Shown: in pieces, positions 55,443 through 64,000 of the stretch
Numbering within the stretch: position 1 is the stretch's first letter
Layout: each line of letters begins with the position of its first letter
Assembly (NCBI GenBank): GCA_024234575.1
Contig: JACKOB010000002.1
Span: 1-64,000 of the forward strand
DNA length: 64,000 nt
DNA from: Hahellaceae bacterium
Lineage (GTDB): Bacteria; Pseudomonadota; Gammaproteobacteria; Pseudomonadales; Oleiphilaceae
Direction of reading: 5' to 3'
Made by a program: the position numbers and the translations under genes
Notes under the pieces: generated by a model
The model's database searches: none
Seen by the model: only the letters and a program-made list of their open reading frames with translations
Told to the model about the DNA's origin: nothing

Positions 55443-55493
55443 GTGCGGCTGGCGTTTTTCTACTGGGAAGTAAAAACAACCGCTGCACCAAAT
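55443..55493 (+). terminator. possible terminator hairpin after the polyglutamine gene
   Basis: TTTGGTGCGGC just after the stop pairs with GCTGCACCAAA about 40 bases on (10 of 11). The loop is large and the following T run weak. Confidence 0.4.
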
Positions 55494-55688
55494 CTCTGAA
55501 ACAGAAAGTTAGTATTTTTAGTCTGCTGCAAACATGGAACATTTACAAATCATAGCCATGTGAGTTAGCCAAGTCTATCCATTGATCAGAAAAATATGAA
55601 TTTTGATCGTTCGAAGTGAAACTAAGTCAGGCCATAGATAACAGCGTTTACTGCGTACCTATGGCCCTACTCTGATTCAGTTAGATCA

Positions 55689-56705
55689 TTAGAAGCCGAA
55701 ACATTGTGGAACGATGGATATCAAGAACGGTCTGAGCTGACCTTGTGGGTTAGTCGCATAGCCAGCAATTTTATTACCGTCTTCAGACAGATTCATATTG
55801 CTGAAGCCACTCCAGCCGGTCATATCAATACCGTTAGCGGTGAGCACATCAATGATGTTACGAGTGCCATTGTAAGAATCCCAAACTTTACCGCCTGGTG
55901 CATCACTCCAGCCATTGCCGACCATCATCGAGCCATCATAACTTGTGTCAGTAGGTCTGAAATAGCCTATTTCGGTAACTTCATTGGTGTTCTTATTCCA
56001 CGACACCGTACACATGGTCGAGCCATCCGTACAATACCAGGCTTCTCCGGTAACCGTTTGCCCGTCACCAGTCAAACCACTCACCAAAGATATACCTTCA
56101 ACCGGTTGGGGCTCACCATTGCCAGTCATAATATAGGTTGGGCCAGGCCAGATGCTTCCTGGTGTTGTCAGTAATTTAACATCACCATTGGCACTGAGAT
56201 GACTGACATGAAGAAACTCAACAGTTTCGCCGTCTTCAATAATAGTCTTGGCGTTAGTATTCAGGTTAAGTGTAGATGCCTGATGATAGCCCTTGGTATT
56301 CACGCCACCACCAAGAATAGGGGCGCTGGCTGCAAGGCTGTCTACATTCATCTCGGAGCGGTAAATGATTCGCTCAGCGGTGCCTTGGTAGACATATGTC
56401 GCCTGTATACGCTTAGACCCTTGGCTCGTGTCTGAACCAGTAACGTTTGTAAATAGAACAGTATTGCCGTCATTTGAAATCTGCGTTTTGGCAACGCGTG
56501 TCCACTCGGTTTCACCAAGCTGAACCAAGCCAGACGCTGCCGACCACTTGTAGAACTGGGTATCACCAGCAAAAGCCACGACGCCATTGTTAGAAACGGC
56601 AATCGTGCCACCCCAGTTGTCGACAGGAATTTCTGTAAAAGTAACGCCTGCCAGCGAGAGTGCCGGTGCTGTAAACAACAGCGAACCGATGAGGAGGTTT
56701 TTCAT
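55689..56705 (-). CDS. secreted repeat (HAF-like beta-propeller) protein
   Basis: About 338 residues from ATG 56705 (MKNLLIGSLLFTAPALSLAG), a clear signal peptide; the frame is open to 56735. Repeated units of the form SNNGVVAFAG, ISNDGNTVLF, LSANGDVKLL, SYDGSMMVGN and LSEDGNKIAGYA, spaced about 50 residues apart, are typical of HAF-type extracellular repeats that build a beta-propeller. Two Cys pairs lie in WYCTDGSTMCTV and near the end (PQCFGF). Function unknown. Confidence 0.7.
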   Translation of the reverse strand: MKNLLIGSLLFTAPALSLAGVTFTEIPVDNWGGTIAVSNNGVVAFAGDTQFYKWSAASGLVQLGETEWTRVAKTQISNDGNTVLFTNVTGSDTSQGSKRIQATYVYQGTAERIIYRSEMNVDSLAASAPILGGGVNTKGYHQASTLNLNTNAKTIIEDGETVEFLHVSHLSANGDVKLLTTPGSIWPGPTYIMTGNGEPQPVEGISLVSGLTGDGQTVTGEAWYCTDGSTMCTVSWNKNTNEVTEIGYFRPTDTSYDGSMMVGNGWSDAPGGKVWDSYNGTRNIIDVLTANGIDMTGWSGFSNMNLSEDGNKIAGYATNPQGQLRPFLISIVPQCFGF

Positions 56706-57174
56706 TTTTGTGTTGAGTAGTGTTGTATGTTTCATGTCATTCCTTTTTTTTTCGTTTGTTGTTGTTCTATCGCTTTATATTCCCTTTATTTTTCATGGCA
56801 TTAATTCAGTTACTTACCACAAAAATACTGCCCACGGAGTATAAAAAACGGGCCTTGATTGTAAAGCTGTGAGAGATTGTTATGGGATAGACGTCTCAAA
56901 GAAGACGGCTAACGGCAGGATATTGTGGTGCGCAAATCATCAACTAATGAATTACAAGTGTTAGGTAAATATAAACAAGCACACCCAATACTAAAGAAAC
57001 ATATCACTTTTTCTGTGAGGGGTTTATCCTCACTTAATCGCACACAGTAAAAACCGCGATATTGCCGGCAGAAATGGAGCTGATTAAAGTATACGGCTGC
57101 TTTACTTCCGGAACCCAAGAAAGCGCGATCTATTCCAATAACAATAATTGTACTAATGACGAGGATGGCAAAAA
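56706..57174. other. intergenic region, no gene seen
   Basis: Divergent control region for the secreted repeat protein (left) and the 181-residue protein (right). AT-rich, with T-rich tracts near 56740-56800. No convincing ORF, repeat or promoter motif stands out. Confidence 0.45.
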
Positions 57175-57720
57175 ATGAACGAGCTAGAGATGAAAGGCAC
57201 CCTGCGAGCTATAAAGGATCTGGCCCTTACAGACCTGAACAAGCGTATCGATTTTATGCAGGCAACCCATGCCGGAGACCATATCACACCGACACACACC
57301 AGCCCCAATGGCATCGTTCGGCCCAAGAGTTTTTTTATGAAAAAGGCTACCGTTCAAGAACGCCAGGGCAACGTTGTAGGAGTAGTTGGCTGGGGCGGCA
57401 AAACCGGGCTGAAAGCGAATTACGTGAATGTTCCTGGCTACACCCCGATAAGCAAACAAGATGAAGCAAGAATCATCCAGCTTGCCGTAAAAGAAGCCAC
57501 TTTCAAGGTGGTATCGGCAGACGATGAGCACGGTGGTAAGTTTTTATTGATCACCGGCGTACCCGCTCCCTATGCGGGATTTAGCTACGGCGTTGGCAAA
57601 GCCTTGCCGGTGGAAGTGCATTACACAGTCGTGGTACTTCGCGCCAATCACAAAATTCTTTCTGTTTACCCAGCCGATCAGAATTATATCGACGGCGTGG
57701 GCGGTGGCTTCGTCGGCTAG
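57175..57720 (+). CDS. hypothetical protein
   Basis: 181 residues, not recognised. It starts MNELEMKGTLRAIKDLALTD, has an alternating strand/turn middle (GNVVGVVGWGGKTGLKANYV) and a C-terminal half rich in beta strands (FLLITGVPAPYAGFSYGVGK; VEVHYTVVVL), ending in a Gly tail. It has no signal peptide, though a Gly-rich C terminus could act as a secretion signal. A clean terminator follows. Monocistronic. Confidence 0.55.
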   Translation: MNELEMKGTLRAIKDLALTDLNKRIDFMQATHAGDHITPTHTSPNGIVRPKSFFMKKATVQERQGNVVGVVGWGGKTGLKANYVNVPGYTPISKQDEARIIQLAVKEATFKVVSADDEHGGKFLLITGVPAPYAGFSYGVGKALPVEVHYTVVVLRANHKILSVYPADQNYIDGVGGGFVG

Positions 57721-57746
57721 CTTCGTTGGCTAAGTCATGCGCAATT

Positions 57747-57780
57747 CCAGAGCCGCTTAAACAACGGCTCTGGTTTTATT
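57747..57780 (+). terminator. intrinsic terminator
   Basis: CCAGAGCCG (57747-57755) and CGGCTCTGG (57765-57773) form a perfect 9-bp stem followed by TTTTATT. It ends the 57175-57720 gene and lies just before the convergent hydrolase stop. Confidence 0.88.
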
Positions 57781-57796
57781 GAAGGTAATACCAGTC

Positions 57797-59464
57797 CTAA
57801 AGTACCGGCACAGATAATACCGACTGCTTCTTCGAGCTAAATTTAAAATCCACCGCATAAGGGTAAAAAGTAGGTTCACCGTAGTGAAGATCCTGAGTAT
57901 CGATTGCCAGCACCAGTTTATGTCCCGCCGGAATATCGTAGGCGGTGGTGACCAAATCAAAGTCCAGCGTCAGAGCTTTCCCCGCGTCAACCTGAGGCAA
58001 GGTGATCGGTGCATGGGTGATGAGCGTGCCCATGCCCAGCGCGTTCATATCGTATAAATAGGCAACTAATTGCGCTTTCGAATAGCGAGGAACCACTTGC
58101 AACTGCAAACTGGCATCACCCCGAATTTTCAACGGTGTATTTAAGCGATTCGTTTCAAACCAGATACCCTGCCCCGAAGCAATCAACGGCATTGATGCCA
58201 CTGTCGGAATATTAAAGTCTTCAACCAATTGCGACAACACGGGGATACCGGTACTGGCGACAGTATCCGTTAACGAATCAATCCGGTTCGTTCTATTCCA
58301 CCAGCTCTGATAGGGGCGATCTTCTAACTCACCAGCCGCTAGAAATTCTCGCGGGTGCAGATACCACTCTCTGTTCTGCGCGTCTGCTATTGGATAAGTA
58401 TCGAAGCCTTCAACCTTGCCACTGATTTTTACTTCCATCTGTACGGGCTTTTCTTCGTTGATGCCATTATCGACGCCTTTTAAGTGATAATCGAACCAAC
58501 GATGAACATTGTTAAACTGCCTGTTTTCAGTAAGCCCTAACATGCCGAATAATTCTGTGGTCGCATGGGTGCCAGACGCCAGATCAATGTATTTTGGACC
58601 GTTGAGTTCTGAAAACAATTGCATAACGCTATTAGCATGGAACATATCATCACCCCAATTCTTAGCAATGTAGACCGCCGTGCCATTCTCATTTAACTGG
58701 TCAACATAGGTAAGAGGAGATCGCTGATTCGCCCAGGCAATAATTTCAGGCAGACGATCCAGTTCTTGATGCAACATTGCCTTGTAGTACTCGGTAATAA
58801 TTGGGTCGGGGCGCCCAATTAACTGGCTCGACAAATCCAGCACTTCCCCCCAAATTAAACTGGGTGATGAGTTGCCGTAAAGAGAGTCTACTAAACTACC
58901 CCAGGTACTTAAGGCGGCGACGGCGCGGATACGGTCATCCTGGGCGGCACCGATCAAGCTAATCCCTGAGCCGTATGAAATACCGGCAGATCCTATACGG
59001 TTAGGGTCAGTGGGCGTATTGGCAATTAGCCAATCGATAACCTTGCTTAAGTCGGCCATATCCTTAGGGCCGGCGGTGTCGATGAGTCCTTCTGATTCAC
59101 CAAACCCTCGCGTGCTGTAGCTAAGGACAACATAGCCCTGTTCGGCAAATTTCTGTGCTTCGGCGGTGTACTCGTACTCATTCATCGCCCAACTATTGAT
59201 AAATACCACGGCCGGAAAAGGTCCATCACCTGCCGTTGGGGTTATCACATTAGCGGCAATAACAACACCGTCACTGCCTTCGATCAGGACATCATCATTA
59301 ATAGTGTAAGCATCAGATTCGGTAAAATTTGGCTGGCCGAGCACACCTGCCAGCAAGGCAAATGTTGGCGCCAACAGGCTTTCAGCCTGAGCGGCCGGTA
59401 CGATGGTGGTGGTCGATATGGCCAGTGCCAATGCGCTAAGTGTCAGTGCTTTTTTTACTTTCAT
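57797..59464 (-). CDS. secreted CocE/X-Pro peptidase-like hydrolase (S15 family)
   Basis: 555 residues with a signal peptide (ALTLSALALAISTTTIVPAA). An alpha/beta-hydrolase domain has the nucleophile in SAGISYGSGIS and the region VVLSYSTRGFGESEG near the oxyanion hole. A C-terminal jelly-roll domain (PLKIRGDASLQLQVVPRYSK) is typical of S15/CocE enzymes. It may be an esterase or peptidase on extracellular substrates. Divergent from an AraC gene that may control it. Confidence 0.88.
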   Translation of the reverse strand: MKVKKALTLSALALAISTTTIVPAAQAESLLAPTFALLAGVLGQPNFTESDAYTINDDVLIEGSDGVVIAANVITPTAGDGPFPAVVFINSWAMNEYEYTAEAQKFAEQGYVVLSYSTRGFGESEGLIDTAGPKDMADLSKVIDWLIANTPTDPNRIGSAGISYGSGISLIGAAQDDRIRAVAALSTWGSLVDSLYGNSSPSLIWGEVLDLSSQLIGRPDPIITEYYKAMLHQELDRLPEIIAWANQRSPLTYVDQLNENGTAVYIAKNWGDDMFHANSVMQLFSELNGPKYIDLASGTHATTELFGMLGLTENRQFNNVHRWFDYHLKGVDNGINEEKPVQMEVKISGKVEGFDTYPIADAQNREWYLHPREFLAAGELEDRPYQSWWNRTNRIDSLTDTVASTGIPVLSQLVEDFNIPTVASMPLIASGQGIWFETNRLNTPLKIRGDASLQLQVVPRYSKAQLVAYLYDMNALGMGTLITHAPITLPQVDAGKALTLDFDLVTTAYDIPAGHKLVLAIDTQDLHYGEPTFYPYAVDFKFSSKKQSVLSVPVL

Positions 59465-59853
59465 GGAGAAGAGTCCTCTTTGTTATTTTCTCTATTGTTT
59501 TCATCATTATTCGACTCAATCGGTCTGATGCCGTGATTTGTTCGATCAGTTTAAGAGGCAACAGACGCCCTGGGCATGTTGCCAGTGACCGTATATGTGA
59601 TCGTTGCGGACAACCGGTGCTGAATGTGAACCAGTTCAAGCGTGCGGCTTATGAGCTAAGGTAGCGTGTTTTATATATATAGAAGCCACGAAACAAACAC
59701 ACAGGGATAATTGACCTTGTGACAACAACATGGCGTCAACCAGGCCAATTTGTTTCATTACGGTAGAGATTAATATCGCCTCGGGCCGAAATTTTGCCCG
59801 GTAACGTACCGATCAAGGTGTCACCTGACCAAAAACAATAACAGGGACGACAG
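59465..59853. other. divergent region between hydrolase and AraC gene
   Basis: About 390 bases without a convincing gene. It contains the ribosome-binding sites of both genes (AGAGGAC on the minus strand; AGGGA before 59854). A TATATATATAG tract near 59670 suits a promoter. No repeated operator seen. Confidence 0.45.
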
Positions 59854-60945
59854 ATGATGAGGAAACCTTTAAACCCACAGACCGCCATTACTACCAGCAG
59901 TATACAAATACTTCTGCAATACGCCGCTAAACAGGGAGTGAATCTCCAAGACGCACTTGTTGGAAGCAGATTAACTGAAGCGCAATGCCAGCAATCATCA
60001 GACACCATTCAGGCGTGGCAGGAAATACAGGTTGTCCGTAACCTGATTAATCACATCAGTAATCGTTATGGTGCAGACTTCGGGCAAGGCATTGGCTTCG
60101 GCCTGGAGGTGGGCAGTAACTATCACATTGCTGGCTATGGCATGTGGGGGCTTGCGATGATGACCAGTGCCCGCGTAGTGGATGCGGTAAAACTGGGCAC
60201 ACGCTATTTACCAATCGCCAGCCGTTTCACCAAAATCTCGGTCGATGACACTGAGGAACAGGCAATCCTGTGTTTGCATAATCACCACATTCCTGAAGAC
60301 ATCCGGCCATTTTATATGGGTCGCGATCTGGCATCGATTGTGGTGATTCTGCAATCGCTACTCAGTGAACATGATTTGTCATCTTTAACCGTCCACCTGG
60401 CCTATCCTGAACCAGATTATCCTCAACGACTAACCCAACTGTTTTCGGGACGACTTCAGTGGGGATGCAATCGCCATCAAATTACCGGGCCAATTGGTAT
60501 TCGCGACCGAACTTTACCCAAGGCAAATCCGCTCACTGTTGCCCTCTGTGAAAAACAATGCCTTAAACAGCTGAAGCTTCTTGATGCTCGCACAAGTATC
60601 AAAGGTAAAGTTGAACACCTGTTGCTGAGAGAGCTGGATAAATCGCCTTCCATGCATAAAATTGCCACCGATCTTAACACCACCGTGCGTACCCTGCGCC
60701 GTCAGCTCGAAAACGAAGGCACTAACTGGCGCGACATGATGCTCGGTTTGCGTATGCAACAAGCCGAGCGTTTACTAAGTGAGTCTATGTTGTCGATTCA
60801 GCAGATTGCAGACCAATTGGGCTACTCTGATGCCTCCGCGTTTTCTCATGCTTTTAAACGTGCGAAGCACGCTTCTCCAGAGCAATACCGCCGACAGAGT
60901 GAACATTTGAATGGTATGCTGCTCAGCGAGCATCAGCATGCTTAG
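59854..60945 (+). CDS. AraC-family regulator with arabinose-binding-like domain
   Basis: 363 residues. The N-terminal half (QILLQYAAKQGVNLQDAL; GQGIGFGLEVGSNYHIAGYG) matches the regulators of OruR/ArgR-like type used for fatty or aromatic substrates. The C terminus has the double HTH (SMHKIATDLNTTVRTLRRQL; LSIQQIADQLGYSDASAFSH). It may control the divergent hydrolase or the convergent alpha/beta hydrolase. Its last 23 bases overlap the convergent gene. Confidence 0.88.
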   Translation: MMRKPLNPQTAITTSSIQILLQYAAKQGVNLQDALVGSRLTEAQCQQSSDTIQAWQEIQVVRNLINHISNRYGADFGQGIGFGLEVGSNYHIAGYGMWGLAMMTSARVVDAVKLGTRYLPIASRFTKISVDDTEEQAILCLHNHHIPEDIRPFYMGRDLASIVVILQSLLSEHDLSSLTVHLAYPEPDYPQRLTQLFSGRLQWGCNRHQITGPIGIRDRTLPKANPLTVALCEKQCLKQLKLLDARTSIKGKVEHLLLRELDKSPSMHKIATDLNTTVRTLRRQLENEGTNWRDMMLGLRMQQAERLLSESMLSIQQIADQLGYSDASAFSHAFKRAKHASPEQYRRQSEHLNGMLLSEHQHA

Positions 60946-61837
60946 CCAAAAAACGCGACAACTCTCGCCCAAAACGCCAAGGCTCATCGGCTTGCGGTAA
61001 GTGCCCAGAACGCTCGAACACTTTTACCTGACAATGTGGAACTCTCGCCGCAAACTGCTCCTGCCCAGAGGCAAGATAGAGAGGCGAAAGGCGGCCAATA
61101 AACATTGTCATAGGCGTTTTATTGGCCAACAAACTTGCCCGATAATCATGTGTATTGGCGAAATAAGCGCTGAGATAGGCGCATAAATTGTGCACCGAAA
61201 TGTCCCCCACCACACTGGCAAATAAGCGCGGGTAACGCCCCAGTTGCCGCAATAACCAGACAACGGCTGCGTTACCTGCCGCAACGCCTAAAATTTCTCC
61301 CATTAACTGCGCGACTGATTTTTGCTCTGCCGGGGGCAATTGCGCCAGTACATTTATCTCTGGATACTGCGCCAGGTGGTAGTAAAGCGACTGCAAGGTT
61401 GCGAGAAACTGCGGCTGATCCGGCCCCAGCAAACCATCTGTCCAGTCGGGCCGATTTTGAATACAGGGGCTCTGATCGATATGCAGGTAGCTTTTTACCC
61501 GGTCAAACTCTCCCTCTTGCTGTAAATGCAGGGCGATAGATGCCCCAAGTGAATATCCCACCAACTGCAGGGATGACAAATCCAAATGGATCATCAAATC
61601 CTGGATATCTTCGGCAAGGTTTTGAAATAAATCAGGTTGATTAATAGGCACTGCAGCAGATTTTCCTGCTCCACGAAAGTCCGGCATAACAAAGGTAAAG
61701 CGATGCGCCAAAGGCATAATAAAAGGCAGCCAGTGCCGACTATCCATGCCCACTCCGTGCAGCATTAATACCGGCCGGCCCCGTCCGATCATGCGGTAGT
61801 GAATGGGCTGCTGATCCCTTGCGGTAGTAACGGGCAT
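60923..61837 (-). CDS. alpha/beta-fold hydrolase
   Basis: 304 residues. MLHGVGMDSRHWL supplies the oxyanion HG motif, LVGYSLGASIALHL the nucleophile Ser, and GHLPQADEP the catalytic His. No signal peptide. Substrate unknown; neighbours suggest ester or lipid breakdown. Confidence 0.88.
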   Translation of the reverse strand: MPVTTARDQQPIHYRMIGRGRPVLMLHGVGMDSRHWLPFIMPLAHRFTFVMPDFRGAGKSAAVPINQPDLFQNLAEDIQDLMIHLDLSSLQLVGYSLGASIALHLQQEGEFDRVKSYLHIDQSPCIQNRPDWTDGLLGPDQPQFLATLQSLYYHLAQYPEINVLAQLPPAEQKSVAQLMGEILGVAAGNAAVVWLLRQLGRYPRLFASVVGDISVHNLCAYLSAYFANTHDYRASLLANKTPMTMFIGRLSPLYLASGQEQFAARVPHCQVKVFERSGHLPQADEPWRFGRELSRFLAKHADAR

Positions 61838-61930
61838 AGGTTGAGTACCTTCTCAAGTTGTAGAATTCTCACCTCAAAGCCTAGCCCAGGATAGCAATCG
61901 ATCCAAGCAGGATAGTCTCTCCAACAAAAA

Positions 61931-62983
61931 TTAATATGCTACTGTGCAAGCATGCAACATCTTTTCTGCCAACGCGATGGCGCTGATATAGGCAGCCTCA
62001 ACCCCCTCGAACCGAGGGTCGTTACACATGTAGTCACCGCACACGTTTATTCCATCATCACGGGCTAAAAAATCTTGCCGTGCTACCACTTCGCCACTCC
62101 TTTGGGAATATAACCATCGATGCGCATAGCTTGCCACAACGTCTATGTCACTTCCCACACACCGCTTAAATTCTTCTGTGAACATGGCAATGACATCTTC
62201 TTTGGCCGCATCAATATGCTGCTTAGTCCAGGCTGAAGTGGCCTGCAATTGGTAAATATTTCCAGTGAAACCTGAATCCCTCCCAGGCTTGCTGTTCTCG
62301 AGAGAGCAGCGAGCAATCAATGCGCTGTCGGGCATTTCCCGCTGTGTAGCCAAAGAGAAATTTGCGCTGGTGACTAACACAACTACCCATTGCGACACCA
62401 TGTTGACACTGGCTAGAGACGCTTTTAGGGAGTGGTCTGCAGGCAACATAGCAGCCGCTTGTGAAGGCGGTATCGCCAGTACAACTCGGTCGCAAATAAA
62501 CATCGAAGTGGCAGGCTTCCCCGCAGACGAATCAACGTAAACCACCCAACGACCTTCTTCTCGTTCGAGGTGACTAACCCTTGTGCCAAAACGGATATCT
62601 AGCCCTGATGACAAATGGCGCGTTAACGAAGAGCTTCTGGGAGTGCCAATATACCTCTTCTCTGGGGTGGCGACCTTGGTCGCCGGTACCTCCGCAATCA
62701 CGCCCTCGTCAATCCACTCCCGAACCTGACGCTGGAAGCTAAACGACAAGGCATTAAAACTTGTACAACCAAGATCAAAAGCCACCATCTCTGCAGATGC
62801 CGTCTCAATTCTCTTCGATGACAGCCGTCCACCTGTGCCTCTTGCCTTATCGACACAGATCACGCGCTGTCCGGAAGCATGCAACTGCTGAGCTACAATC
62901 AGTCCCGACAGTCCGGCTCCGATGACGATAGTATCTGTCTGTTGATATCGCTTTGTTTCCAGAATGTGTTTTTGTTCCTGCAT
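61931..62983 (-). CDS. FAD/NAD(P)-binding oxidoreductase, renalase-like
   Basis: 350 residues. The N-terminal motif TIVIGAGLSGLIVAQQL and VDKARGTGGRLSSKRIE are typical of the renalase-like amine oxidase group. The C terminus has NVCGDYMCNDPRFEGVEAAY for FAD binding. It is divergent from rpoE and lies behind an ECF11-type promoter at 63017-63043, so it is a predicted member of the photo-oxidative stress regulon. Confidence 0.85.
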   Translation of the reverse strand: MQEQKHILETKRYQQTDTIVIGAGLSGLIVAQQLHASGQRVICVDKARGTGGRLSSKRIETASAEMVAFDLGCTSFNALSFSFQRQVREWIDEGVIAEVPATKVATPEKRYIGTPRSSSLTRHLSSGLDIRFGTRVSHLEREEGRWVVYVDSSAGKPATSMFICDRVVLAIPPSQAAAMLPADHSLKASLASVNMVSQWVVVLVTSANFSLATQREMPDSALIARCSLENSKPGRDSGFTGNIYQLQATSAWTKQHIDAAKEDVIAMFTEEFKRCVGSDIDVVASYAHRWLYSQRSGEVVARQDFLARDDGINVCGDYMCNDPRFEGVEAAYISAIALAEKMLHACTVAY

Positions 62984-63016
62984 AACTTCCGCCCCAGCTC
63001 ATTAGTATTGCTGTAG

Positions 63017-63043
63017 TTACGCTTTTATCGCGATATTGGATCA
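63017..63043 (-). promoter_or_regulatory. ECF11 (RpoE/ChrR-type) promoter of the flavoprotein gene
   Basis: On the minus strand TGATCC (63043-63038), 16 bases, then CGTAA (63021-63017), identical in both boxes and spacing to the photolyase promoter. The start of transcription would lie about 25 bases before the flavoprotein ATG. Confidence 0.8.
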
Positions 63044-63170
63044 TCACCCTATAGGTTTGGCGGTTTCGCTTTACCCTTTGACGCGAATCGTTTACATTTT
63101 TCTCATCACTTACTAGGACAACGCCAGTTTTCTTCGGTTTACGCAGAAAATCTCGTATAAGGAGCCCTCT

Positions 63171-63767
63171 TTGAGCCAACCTCTACCGGGCAGTAACCGA
63201 TCGCTGGACGATCTCATTATCTGTATCGGTTCGCAGCAAGACAAAGCCGCGTTCATTGAGCTATTTAATGCATCCTCAGCAAAATTAAAGTCTTATGCGA
63301 TGCGATGCGGTGCCAATAGCAGCGATGCTGAAGAAATCGTGCAGGAATGTATGCTGACCGTCTGGCGCAAAGCCGCCAGTTTTAATCCTGATACCGCCTC
63401 GGCAACAACCTGGCTGTATACAATCGTGCGAAATAAAAGGATCGACTTTTTACGCAAGGAGCGTCCGGATCAAATTCAATCGCTAGACCTTTGGCCAGAG
63501 CCTGGTTCGGACGAGCTTGAGGATGAAGTAGAAAGTGATCTAAATGGACAAGTCGCACGTAATCTATTACAGACCTTGCCAGAAGAGCAGCGCCAGATTG
63601 TTTTCAAAGTTTACTTTGAAGGCAAATCCCACAGCGAAATCGCAGCAGAACTCGATTTGCCGCTGGGGACAATCAAGTCCCGACTGCGCTTGGCAATGAA
63701 AAAACTGGACACCTTAGCGAAAGAACAAATGACATGGCTAATTATCATCCTAATGACGAGTTTTTAA
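63171..63767 (+). CDS. rpoE: ECF sigma factor RpoE (ECF11 type)
   Basis: 198 residues. Region 2 is visible as ANSSDAEEIVQECMLTVWRK and TTWLYTIVRNKRIDFLRK, and region 4 as LPEEQRQIVFKVYFEGKSHS plus LPLGTIKSRLRLAMKKL. The start is TTG 63171, six bases after AAGGAG. The zinc anti-sigma gene overlaps its 3' end by 34 bases. Singlet oxygen or light stress releases this type of sigma factor from ChrR. Confidence 0.92.
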   Translation: MSQPLPGSNRSLDDLIICIGSQQDKAAFIELFNASSAKLKSYAMRCGANSSDAEEIVQECMLTVWRKAASFNPDTASATTWLYTIVRNKRIDFLRKERPDQIQSLDLWPEPGSDELEDEVESDLNGQVARNLLQTLPEEQRQIVFKVYFEGKSHSEIAAELDLPLGTIKSRLRLAMKKLDTLAKEQMTWLIIILMTSF

Positions 63768-64000
63768 TGCAGTTTTCTGCAGGCCAGCTACCCAATGCGT
63801 TGGGTATTCTGATTGCCTGTCACTTAGAAAAGTGCCAATCCTGCCGTAATAAAATTCGCGTCTTCGAACAAATCGGCGGCGAGCTGCTGCAAGATGCCGT
63901 CACCGAAAAAGTTGCCGAAGGCACGCTTGAAAAGCTCATGGCACGTCTGGATACAGCAGAGCCAATCACCAAACCTGTGGTTGCAGATGCGCGAATCCCC
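63734..64000 (+). CDS. chrR: ChrR-family zinc anti-sigma factor, truncated by window end
   Basis: The first 89 residues are present, starting MANYHPNDEFLMQFSAGQ. His5, His30, Cys34 and Cys37 reproduce the spacing of the zinc ligands of R. sphaeroides ChrR (His6, His31, Cys35, Cys38). This anti-sigma domain holds RpoE inactive. The cupin domain, which senses singlet oxygen in the family, lies beyond the window. The start overlaps the rpoE 3' end. Confidence 0.9.
   Translation, partial: MANYHPNDEFLMQFSAGQLPNALGILIACHLEKCQSCRNKIRVFEQIGGELLQDAVTEKVAEGTLEKLMARLDTAEPITKPVVADARIP

Noticed and set aside
57156..57464. Plus-strand ORF overlapping the 181-residue gene
   Set aside because: Arg/Pro-rich out-of-frame shadow of the gene starting at 57175, which has better composition and a matching terminator.

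Overview
The window reads as a chromosome segment of a free-living, probably marine or aquatic gammaproteobacterium. The support is family content: a type I.1 lipase with its membrane foldase, potFGHI, metE/metR, YajD, an RpoE/ChrR-type photo-oxidative stress regulon, and a 3' tmRNA fragment of gammaproteobacterial type. Base composition is moderate. No rRNA or complete tRNA genes were seen.

Layout. Positions 1-3257 hold most of an IS21-family element (istA, istB and two accessory ORFs) whose left end lies outside the window. Positions 3365-7749 are accessory DNA: an HUH-endonuclease-like gene with a degenerate partner, an HTH gene, an operon of three small genes behind twin palindromic operators, a serine resolvase with a res-like site, and a lipoprotein. 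This block ends at a copy of the 3' end of ssrA (8000-8027), the usual scar of a genomic island. Directly next to it is a single integron-type gene cassette with its attC site (8055-8490). From about 8550 onward the content is core-like: an RND efflux pair (8607-12868), a Rof-like gene, a solute-binding protein and a HAD phosphatase. A complete V/A-type ATPase operon (14981-22525) follows, in the order B-D-I-K-E-DUF2764-A. Then come yajD, a pirin, metR/metE, an unknown gene, nrdAB behind a cobalamin riboswitch, an antitoxin remnant, potFGHI, an AraC regulator, lipase plus foldase, a TRAP transporter and a diguanylate cyclase.

Positions 44904-53462 form one long leftward operon: photolyase, desaturase, NTF2-like, SDR, flavin oxidoreductase, DUF1365, cyclopropane fatty acid synthase, DUF2878 and a hypothetical gene. 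This is the gene set known from ECF11 (RpoE/ChrR) singlet-oxygen regulons. The sigma factor and its zinc anti-sigma factor lie at the right end of the window (63171-64000). A TGATCC-N16-CGTAA motif precedes both the photolyase operon and a flavoprotein gene beside rpoE, which links the two loci. Between them are a protein with a pure (CAA)19 polyglutamine tract, a secreted repeat protein, an unknown 181-residue protein, a CocE-type hydrolase, an AraC regulator and an alpha/beta hydrolase.

The most notable points are the V/A-ATPase operon in circularly permuted order with Na+-type ion ligands, B12-riboswitch control of the class I ribonucleotide reductase, the HUH pair with one partner lacking the catalytic motif, the solitary attC cassette beside an ssrA attachment scar, and the polyglutamine protein.
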